Source: Methyloversatilis discipulorum
GTDB taxonomy: Bacteria > Pseudomonadota > Gammaproteobacteria > Burkholderiales > Rhodocyclaceae
Direction: 5' to 3'
DNA: 64,000 nt
Assembly (NCBI RefSeq): GCF_000527135.1
Contig: NZ_AZUP01000001.1
Location: 2,852,001-2,916,000, forward strand
Of the stretch, positions 28,647 to 35,288 are shown in pieces (within the stretch, counting starts at the first letter, position 1; every line of letters starts with the position of its first letter). A model generated the notes under the pieces. That model did not search any database. It saw nothing but the letters and a program-made list of their open reading frames with translations, and was not told where the DNA came from. A program made the translations under genes and the position numbers.

Positions 28647-29953
28647 CGGGCGGCCACCGACTGCGGCGCGGGCTGCCAGCGCTCGACCCGATTGCGTCCT
28701 GCCGCCTTGGCCGCATACAGCGCCTCGTCGGCACGCTGCATCAGCGCGTCGAAATCGCTCACGTCGGCGTCCATCGCCGCGACGCCGGCGCTGACGGTGT
28801 AGCGCACGGCCTGGCCGCCGACCTCCACCGCCTGCGTCGCAAGCAGCTGGCACAGGCGCTGGGCAACGACCGCAGCACCCTCCAGCGTGGTGTCCGGCAA
28901 CAGCACGACGAATTCCTCGCCACCGAAGCGCGCCAGCACGTCCATCGCACGGAAGGTCGCGGTCATGCCGGCGGCGAGATGACGCAGCACGGCGTCGCCG
29001 GCGGCGTGACCGTACTGGTCGTTGATCCGCTTGAAGTGGTCGGCATCGATCATCACCAGCGACAGCGGCCGCGGAAAGCGCGCCCAGCGCTGCATCTCCA
29101 GCTCGACCGCCTCGACGAAGGCGCGGCGGTTCAGCAGGCCGGTCAGGTGATCGCAGGACACCGCCTTCAGCAGCGCTTCCGCCGCCTCGCGCCGGTCGGA
29201 CACGTCGCGGATGATGAGGCTGTAGGCACGTTCGTCGGACAGCTCGCCATCGCGGTCATGCAGTGGCGCGATCAGGCAGCTGCCCCAATAGCGACCGGCG
29301 TCGGCGCGCACGCACCATCCTTCGTCCAGGCTCCAGCCGGTGCGGTCGGCCTCGTGCAGCCGGTCGAGCACGCGCTGTTCGGAAATCGCGTCTTCAGGGT
29401 AGAACATCGACAGGCTGCGGCCGCTCACCTGCTCCTCGGTGAAGCCGGTGATGCGGGCGATGCTCGGGTTCCAGTCCTGCACGCAGCCGCGGTGGTCGAG
29501 CGACACCAGGGCGTAGTCGGTCAGGCCGATCGCCAGCGTGTTGATCCAGGCCTGGCTCTGGCGCAGTTCGCGGTCCCGGCGGACCGACTGCGTGACATCG
29601 GAAATGACGGCCATCAGCCGCTCGGCGTCGAGCTTCAGCAGCGTCAGCGCCAGCACCTGGCTCTGCCGACGACCGGGCTGACCGGTCGCGATCGGCACCT
29701 GCAGCGCGTCGCACACCGTACCGTGCGCGTCCGGGAAATCCTGCACCCGCTGTCGCAGGTCAGGCACCACGGCTTCCAGCGCGGTGAACAGATTGGCCAG
29801 CTGGCCGTCCGGGGAGAGCGGCATCAGCAGCTGCGCGCACAGCGGATTGATCATCGTGATCTCGCCGTCCGCCAGCGTCTGTACAAGGCCTATCGGCGCC
29901 ATGTACATGAACTGCAACAGCGCTTCGTATTCCTCTTCGACCGGTGCGCTCAT
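28643..29953 (-). CDS. PAS-PAS-GGDEF diguanylate cyclase directly after pyp
   Basis: A 436-residue cytosolic protein. The N-terminal PAS-like module (about 5-125; YEALLQFMYMAPIGLVQT, NPLCAQLLMPL) is shared with the downstream GGDEF-EAL protein. A second conventional PAS/PAC (about 130-255; GLTDYALVSLDHRGCVQDW, ITGFTEEQVSGRS) precedes the GGDEF domain (about 265-425). That has FGGEEFVVLLP and the RxxD inhibitory site (RAMD, five residues earlier), so it is probably an active, feedback-inhibited cyclase. The gene begins 12 bases after the pyp stop and overlaps the next gene by 4 bases. With no membrane segment of its own, it could take its signal from the soluble PYP (inference). Confidence 0.93.
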   Translation of the reverse strand: MSAPVEEEYEALLQFMYMAPIGLVQTLADGEITMINPLCAQLLMPLSPDGQLANLFTALEAVVPDLRQRVQDFPDAHGTVCDALQVPIATGQPGRRQSQVLALTLLKLDAERLMAVISDVTQSVRRDRELRQSQAWINTLAIGLTDYALVSLDHRGCVQDWNPSIARITGFTEEQVSGRSLSMFYPEDAISEQRVLDRLHEADRTGWSLDEGWCVRADAGRYWGSCLIAPLHDRDGELSDERAYSLIIRDVSDRREAAEALLKAVSCDHLTGLLNRRAFVEAVELEMQRWARFPRPLSLVMIDADHFKRINDQYGHAAGDAVLRHLAAGMTATFRAMDVLARFGGEEFVVLLPDTTLEGAAVVAQRLCQLLATQAVEVGGQAVRYTVSAGVAAMDADVSDFDALMQRADEALYAAKAAGRNRVERWQPAPQSVAAR

Positions 29954-29965
29954 GCCTGCTCCGGC

Positions 29966-30358
29966 TCAGGTCTGACGGTGGACCAGCACATAGCGCAAGC
30001 TGCTGCCGGGTCGGGCGAGCAATCTGAGCTTCACCTTGACCGGGCGCATGCGCAGCGTAAGCACGTAGTCGATGGTGTCGTCGAGCACGCTGCCGTCCTG
30101 CTGCGCGTCCTCGAAGCGCTGGGCAACCATGAAGTTGTTCATGCACGGCGCCACCACGGTGAACAGCGCGTGCCCGATCACCCGATCGGGCGACAGGCCG
30201 GCGGCGGCCGATTCGAAGCGGTTGTAACGCCGGACCTGGGTCGCGTCGTCCATGGCGATGACGCCGAAGTCGAGGCTGTCGAGTTCGGCGTCGCTGGCGC
30301 GGTCGAGATAGTCAAACAGTGCGGCGTCGGAATAAGCGATGGTCTGTTCCGTGTTCAT
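29966..30358 (-). CDS. pyp: Photoactive yellow protein (PYP)
   Basis: A 130-residue single PAS-fold protein, the size of classical PYP (125 residues). Aligning by eye with Halorhodospira PYP gives an offset of +3 and conserves the chromophore pocket. Cys72 in VVAPC matches the p-coumarate-bearing Cys69, Tyr45 (RRYN) matches Tyr42, and Glu49 matches Glu46. LDFGVIAMD, VIGHALF and the C-terminal MRPVKVKLRL match FGAIQLD, VIGKNFF and MTPTKVKVHM. Differences are Ala53 and Leu55 at the Thr50 and Arg52 positions, and Leu at Tyr98. These may shift colour or photocycle speed. It should absorb blue light and signal by conformational change. Start ATG: MNTEQTI. It lies 123 bases after pcl and 12 bases before a cyclase gene. 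Confidence 0.93.
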   Translation of the reverse strand: MNTEQTIAYSDAALFDYLDRASDAELDSLDFGVIAMDDATQVRRYNRFESAAAGLSPDRVIGHALFTVVAPCMNNFMVAQRFEDAQQDGSVLDDTIDYVLTLRMRPVKVKLRLLARPGSSLRYVLVHRQT

Positions 30359-30481
30359 GGGGCTCCCTGGGTCGGTATCAACGGACACCCTGAGGTGCGC
30401 CGGATGGCAAGGCGGAGGCAGTGGACACTCCGGATGACGAAGCAGTTATCGGGACATGCGCCCGCGAACTTGAGAAGGCGC

Positions 30482-31696
30482 TCAGGGCGAGATCGGCCAG
30501 TCGGCGGACTTGCCGCGGGCGTCTAGCGGCAACCGGTCGCCGAACGACCAGGCGCGTGGACATTCGGGCGCCGACAGACGTTCCCTTACCCACGCTTCGA
30601 GCTGCGGCAACAGTGCTGACGCGGGGATGCCGGCGCTCGGCACGACGAAGGCCTTCAGCCGCTCGCCTTCGGCCGGCGACATCAGGCGCACCGCGCACGC
30701 CTCGACCTGCGGGTGCTCGAGAAGCACGTCGCGCACCCGCGCCGGAAACACGTTCACGCCAGCCACCTGCACCGCTTCGTCGCGCCGTCCGGCCAGCCGG
30801 AACCGCCCGTCGGGCAACCACTCGATCACGTCCTGCAATGCAGCTCGACACTCGCCACCGTCCGCCGTCGGGCGCACCAGTGCCGCGTCGTCGGCCACCG
30901 CGCGGCGCCAGTGCGGCATCAGCGTGTAGGGCGCGCCGGCGGTGTCGCGCCAGCCGATGCCGGCCGTCTCCGAACTGCCGTAGATCTGCAGCAATCGCGC
31001 CAACCCCTGCGCAACCAGCGCGTCGGCCAGCGCATCCGGGCAGGGCGCGGTGGAGCTGGTACCGATGATGTCGGCCGGCAGCTGTGGACCGAAGCGGGCG
31101 AGCAGCGACCAGTGCGCCGGGTGACTCACCAGCAGGTCGCCCGGCTGCAGCCGGGCGGCCAGCGCCTGCGGCGGCAGCGGCCGCACATCGACGACATCGC
31201 ATGTACCCAGACGGGGCGGCAGCAGGACGCCGAAGATGAAGCCATAGATGTGATGGACCGGCACCGCGACCAGCACCCGCCGGCGCGGCCCGATGCGGGC
31301 GGCCAGCGCATCGGCCTCCTCTTCCAGCATGGCCAGCGCGTGTGTGCAGGCCTTCGGCGTGCCGGTGCTGCCTGACGTGCGGAAGGTCAGGCGGCGGCCG
31401 TCCTGCGCCAGCCCTTCGCGGGCCAGCGCGCAGTACTCGCCGAAAGTACTTGCCGCCGGCAGCGCGTCGATCACCGTGCTGTCGTGCAGCTGCAGCAGTT
31501 CGGCGATGGCGGCGGCCAGCGTGTAGCGCTCCAGTGAATCCAGTCCGAAACCGCTGTCGTCGAACGCCATCGAAGCCGGCCACGGCGGCGGCGGCAAGGG
31601 CGAGCCACCGGGCCGCAGCCGTCGCACCTCGTCGGCGATCAGGTCGGCCAGCACGCGTTCCAGCGCCGGACCGTCGGCGTGCCAAGGGGCGCTCAT
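30482..31696 (-). CDS. pcl: 4-coumarate:CoA ligase, PYP-activation type
   Basis: A 404-residue adenylate-forming enzyme, shorter than plant 4CL and typical of the PYP-activation family. It has the P-loop-like RTSGSTGTPKACTH (about residues 107-120), VPVHHIYGFIFG, IYGSSETAGIGWRD (adenylation core), and DGRFRLAGRRDEAVQVAGVNVFP (hinge and C-terminal lid). The terminal catalytic lysine region reads LDARGKSADW. It should activate p-coumarate to the CoA thioester that is attached to PYP Cys72. The first 80 residues contain FGLDSLERYTLAAAIAELL, resembling the phosphopantetheine-site helix of acyl carrier proteins. The ATG overlaps the tal stop as ATGA. Confidence 0.92.
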   Translation of the reverse strand: MSAPWHADGPALERVLADLIADEVRRLRPGGSPLPPPPWPASMAFDDSGFGLDSLERYTLAAAIAELLQLHDSTVIDALPAASTFGEYCALAREGLAQDGRRLTFRTSGSTGTPKACTHALAMLEEEADALAARIGPRRRVLVAVPVHHIYGFIFGVLLPPRLGTCDVVDVRPLPPQALAARLQPGDLLVSHPAHWSLLARFGPQLPADIIGTSSTAPCPDALADALVAQGLARLLQIYGSSETAGIGWRDTAGAPYTLMPHWRRAVADDAALVRPTADGGECRAALQDVIEWLPDGRFRLAGRRDEAVQVAGVNVFPARVRDVLLEHPQVEACAVRLMSPAEGERLKAFVVPSAGIPASALLPQLEAWVRERLSAPECPRAWSFGDRLPLDARGKSADWPISP

Positions 31697-33264
31697 CCGT
31701 CCGACTCCAGCACGTCGCCTGCGCTGCCTGCGCGCAGCACGCCCACCAGCCGGGTCAGTTCATGGTCCAGCGCGCGGTCCTCGACCACCAGCGGAATGCG
31801 GGACTCGAGCCACGACTGGGTGTGCGCCAGCACCGGCGGCAGCGCACCAGCGTCGATGCGGCCGCGCAACGCGACCGCCTGCCGCGCCGACACCAGCATC
31901 GCCGCCAGCACCTGTTCGCCCAGTTCGAGCACGCGCAGGCAGTCGCGCGCGGCGATCGTGCCCATGCTCACCTTGTCCTGGTTGTGGCATTCGGTCGAGC
32001 GCGAGAACACCGACGCCGGCAGGGTGGTCTTCAGCGCCTCGGCGGTCCACGCCGACACGGCGATCTGCAGCGCTTTCAGGCCGTGGTTCAGTGCGCCGCG
32101 TTCGCCGGTTGCGGCGCTCAGGTTGTCCGGCAGGCCTTGGCTGAAACGGCTGTCCACCAGCAGCGCGAGCTGGCGGTCCAGCAGGTCGAGCACATTGGCG
32201 ACCGCGGTCTTCAGGCTGTCCATCGCGAACGCGACGTGACCGCCGTAGAAATGTCCACCATGCAGCACGCGCCCGCTGTCCGGGTCGATCAGCGGATTGT
32301 CGTTGGCGCTGTTCAGTTCGTTCTCGATCAGCGTCCGCGTGAAGGGCAGCGCGTCTTCGAGCACGCCGATCACGTGCGGCGCGCAGCGCAGGGAATAGCG
32401 GTCCTGCAGCCGTGCCGGATTGCGTGCCGCGCCAGCGTCGCAGGCGAGGTCGCGACGCAGCCGGCGGGCCACTGCCTGCGGTCCGGGGTGAGGCTTGGCG
32501 GCGAACAGCAGCGCGTCGAAGTGATGCGGATTGCCGGCGGTCGCGAACACGTTCAGCGCGGTCAGGCGGGTGGCGACCCGGCTGCAGCGCTGCGCCCGCT
32601 GCCAGGCGAGACAGGCCAGCGCGGTCATGACGGCGGTGCCGTTCATGATGGCCAGCCCCTCCTTCGGTTGCAGCGACAGGGGCTGGATGCCGGCTGCGGC
32701 CAGCGCCTCGCGCGCCGGCATGCGCCGCCCGCGCCACCGCACGTCGCGCTCGCCGCACAGCGCGGCGGCGACGTAGGACAGCGGCGTCAGGTCGCCGCTG
32801 GCGCCGACCGAGCCTTCGGCCGGAATGCAGGGCAGGATGTCGTGCTCCAGCAGCGCCGCCAGATGCTGCAGCAGTTCGTAGCGCACACCGGACATGCCCT
32901 GGCACAGCGAGGCCAGCCGCGCGGCCAGCACCGCGCGTGTCTCGTCGGCCTCCAGCAGGCGCCCCATGCCGACGCCGTGATAGGTGTAGAGGTGCTGAGG
33001 CAGCTCCGCCACCTGCGCGGCGGGCACCGCCACCGTGCACGACTCGCCGTAGCCGGTGGTGACGCCGTAGATCACGCCGTCGTCGGCGAGCAGCTGCAGC
33101 ACGACGCGGGCGCCGGCGTCGATGCGGGCGCGGAAGGCTGTCTCGGTCGACAGCACGGCGCGTCGCCCGCCCTCGGCGATCGCGGCGATCGCCTCGATGT
33201 CGAGCGGGCGACCGTCGAAAACGACGTCATCGTGTTCCGGGGCGGCGGCGGTCATGAAATCCAT
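31693..33264 (-). CDS. tal: Tyrosine ammonia-lyase-like enzyme (MIO family)
   Basis: A 523-residue member of the histidine/phenylalanine/tyrosine ammonia-lyase family. The triad Ala155-Ser156-Gly157 (GSVGASGDLTPLSY) forms the MIO cofactor. The catalytic Tyr66 is in IYGVTTGYGES, with further family motifs NELNSANDNPL and FSRSTECHNQDKVSMG. Context (4-base overlap with pcl, then pyp) argues for deamination of tyrosine to p-coumarate. The substrate-selecting pair reads Tyr95-His96 in an ungapped comparison rather than the His-Leu of the Rhodobacter tyrosine enzyme, so histidine activity is not excluded on sequence alone. No hut genes are nearby. The start is uncertain among three ATGs (33291, 33264, 33255), none with a good ribosome-binding site. 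Confidence 0.87.
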   Translation of the reverse strand: MDFMTAAAPEHDDVVFDGRPLDIEAIAAIAEGGRRAVLSTETAFRARIDAGARVVLQLLADDGVIYGVTTGYGESCTVAVPAAQVAELPQHLYTYHGVGMGRLLEADETRAVLAARLASLCQGMSGVRYELLQHLAALLEHDILPCIPAEGSVGASGDLTPLSYVAAALCGERDVRWRGRRMPAREALAAAGIQPLSLQPKEGLAIMNGTAVMTALACLAWQRAQRCSRVATRLTALNVFATAGNPHHFDALLFAAKPHPGPQAVARRLRRDLACDAGAARNPARLQDRYSLRCAPHVIGVLEDALPFTRTLIENELNSANDNPLIDPDSGRVLHGGHFYGGHVAFAMDSLKTAVANVLDLLDRQLALLVDSRFSQGLPDNLSAATGERGALNHGLKALQIAVSAWTAEALKTTLPASVFSRSTECHNQDKVSMGTIAARDCLRVLELGEQVLAAMLVSARQAVALRGRIDAGALPPVLAHTQSWLESRIPLVVEDRALDHELTRLVGVLRAGSAGDVLESDG

Positions 33265-33367
33265 ATCGAAGTGGGCACGGAGGCGAAGCATGGCAGCGCA
33301 CGGCCGGGCTGCGCAGTGTTGCCCCGGCGCCGCGCCGAAACGAAGACAGCGGCGGCGCGGCGGCGGT

Positions 33368-34444
33368 TCATCCGGCGCAGCGCTGTTCGACCTGGCGATG
33401 GAACAGCGCACCGGCCGCCACGCTGGCCGCCCACGCGAAGGCAAGCGCCGCTGGCGCGGTGTCCGGCGTAGCGCCCCACAGACGGGTGACGACGGCGTTC
33501 ACCAGCATGGCCACCGGGTAGTGGATCAGGAAAACTGAAAACGAAATCCGGCCGAGGAAGGCGAGCGCCGGAATGTCCGGCCAGCGCGCCAGGAGCCCGC
33601 TGCGCAGCCCGCCCCACAACAGCAGCGCCACGCAGCCGGCGAAGGCGACGCGTTCGCGGTGTTCGAGTGTCAGCGCCAGCAGCACGGCGGCGGCAACCGC
33701 CACGCCCCACAGCAGCGAGCGGCCTGGTCTGGACAGCCAGCAGACGGCAGCCCCCAGAGCATAGACACCGAAATAGTAAGGACCGGCGACGTCCCAACCG
33801 GTGTCGCGATTGATCACGAACAGCGACGCGGCCGCGACACCGGCGGTGATCGCGGCGAGCACCGCGGTAGCCCTTAGCGGGCCGGTGCGCGAGGCCAGCC
33901 AGACCAGCAGCGCCGCCATCGCGTACAGCTGGAAGTCGATCGCCACGTACCAGACACCGGCCGACAGCGCCTCGACGCCGACGATGTCCTGCAGCAGCAG
34001 TGCGTGCGCGAGCAGCTGACCGACCGAGGGCTCGGCGGGGAGGCTGGGATCGTCGATCAGCGCGCGCGCGATCGCCGCGCAGGCGACGCTGATCAGCACG
34101 GCTGCCATGCAGGGCAGCGCCAGCCGGCGATAGCGCTTCCACAGCACCGCCGGCAGCGACAGCGGTCGCGGCTGCAGCGCCGGCGCCAGCGCGCGGGCGG
34201 CGAGGAAGCCGCCGATGACGAAGAACACCTGCACCGCCAGCCGCCCGTCGTAGTAGAGCCAGTCGGCCAGCTTGGGGAAGCGGCTGCGGAAGGCATCGGC
34301 CAGCGGACCGTAGGCGACCAGGTGATGCAGCACGATAAGCTGCGACGCGACCGCCTTCAGCGTGTCGAACGCCGCGAGGCGCGACGTGTCGTCGCGTCGG
34401 TCGGCGCGTAAGCGGGCATCGGTGCCGGCCGTCGGGGCGTACAT
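33368..34444 (-). CDS. Acyltransferase 3 family membrane protein (OafA-like)
   Basis: A 358-residue protein with about ten hydrophobic segments, typical of acyltransferase family 3. Near the N-terminus are LAAFDTLKAVASQLIVLHHL, with the family histidine, and the RLAVQVFFVIGGFLAAR motif. Then come the arginine-rich loop WKRYRRLALP and helices such as LVWLASRTGPLRATAVLAAI. The last part is ISFSVFLIHYPVAMLVN. Such enzymes O-acylate surface sugars or lipids. The start ATG is MYAPTAGT; another ATG lies 30 bases upstream. It is 103 bases upstream of tal on the same strand, so it could belong to the PYP transcription unit, but no role in PYP is known. Confidence 0.85.
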   Translation of the reverse strand: MYAPTAGTDARLRADRRDDTSRLAAFDTLKAVASQLIVLHHLVAYGPLADAFRSRFPKLADWLYYDGRLAVQVFFVIGGFLAARALAPALQPRPLSLPAVLWKRYRRLALPCMAAVLISVACAAIARALIDDPSLPAEPSVGQLLAHALLLQDIVGVEALSAGVWYVAIDFQLYAMAALLVWLASRTGPLRATAVLAAITAGVAAASLFVINRDTGWDVAGPYYFGVYALGAAVCWLSRPGRSLLWGVAVAAAVLLALTLEHRERVAFAGCVALLLWGGLRSGLLARWPDIPALAFLGRISFSVFLIHYPVAMLVNAVVTRLWGATPDTAPAALAFAWAASVAAGALFHRQVEQRCAG

Positions 34445-34511
34445 TGCGGGGGATTCCAGGGCGAAGCCCGGCATTGTGCACGCCGCTGCCCCGAATTCAA
34501 GACCGGCAGCG

Positions 34512-35165
34512 TCAGCCGTCGCCGCGCGCCACCTTCGCCTCGTAGGTGGCAAGATCCATCAGACCTTCCTGCATCGCCTGCCGGCGTTCGTGTTCCGGCA
34601 GCACGTCCTGCACCATGTCCAGCCGTTTCCACGACGCGAGCGGCGTCACGCACTCCGCCTTCGGCACGTATTTCGACTGTTCGAGCTTGCGGTACCGGTG
34701 CACGTAGCGCGGACAATTCACCCAGATCTTGCTGACCGTCACGCGCACCAGGTACTTGGCTTCGTCATAGTCGGCCAGCAGCGGGTGCTCGGCCAGGAAT
34801 TCGGCGACGCCCTGCACGCGCACGCGGTGCGGGTTCTCGAAATCGATGAACAGCAGGCCGACACGCGACTGGCCGACGATATTGCCCAGCGAGTAGAACA
34901 TGCCGTTCCCGTCGTAGCCCGGAAACACCAGCGTCTGCGCGTCGAGCACCTTGACGAAACCGGTCGGGCCGCCCTTGTAGGACACCGTGGGGTTGCCGTC
35001 GGGATCGACCGTCGACAGGAAGAACATGTCGCGCGACGCGATGAAGTCCCGCTCGGCATCCGAGATCTGCTCATGCACCCAGCCGGTGTCGAGCATCTCC
35101 GCCAGACCGGTGGTGCCGTAGGCCTGTTGCAGTGCGCGATGATGGTCCGAATACAGGGAAGTCAT
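34512..35165 (-). CDS. Pyridoxamine 5'-phosphate oxidase-fold protein
   Basis: A 217-residue protein of the FMN-binding split-barrel family (PNPOx-like). Recognisable parts are FIASRDMFFLSTVDPDGNPTV, SYKGGPTGFVKVLD, and GNGMFYSLGNIVGQSRVGLL, the usual strand pattern that cradles FMN in this group, then HRVRVQGVAEFL. It is longer than general-stress PNPOx proteins at the C-terminus. The reaction is unknown; it is not PdxH, whose active-site pattern differs. The ATG is preceded by GAGGAG. It ends 67 bases before the acyltransferase start, so the two may be co-transcribed. Confidence 0.88.
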   Translation of the reverse strand: MTSLYSDHHRALQQAYGTTGLAEMLDTGWVHEQISDAERDFIASRDMFFLSTVDPDGNPTVSYKGGPTGFVKVLDAQTLVFPGYDGNGMFYSLGNIVGQSRVGLLFIDFENPHRVRVQGVAEFLAEHPLLADYDEAKYLVRVTVSKIWVNCPRYVHRYRKLEQSKYVPKAECVTPLASWKRLDMVQDVLPEHERRQAMQEGLMDLATYEAKVARGDG

Positions 35166-35288
35166 GGCGGTTCTCCTCGGCTGGATTGCGGCGAACCGGG
35201 CGGACCAGCTCGCCGGCGCATCGAACGTGCGCGTGCATCCATGATAGGGAGCGCCGCGCGGGCAAGATGCCCGCCACGCCGCAGGTGC

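Noticed and set aside
30378..31685. A 435-codon minus-strand frame overlapping pcl
   Set aside because: Arg/Ala-rich out-of-frame reading. The 30482-31696 frame carries the ATP-binding and adenylation motifs and the 4-base overlap with tal.
31693..33264. Histidine utilisation gene hutH
   Set aside because: No hutU, hutI or hutG nearby, and the gene overlaps a coumarate ligase and precedes pyp. Kept only as a residual possibility because of the selectivity residues.
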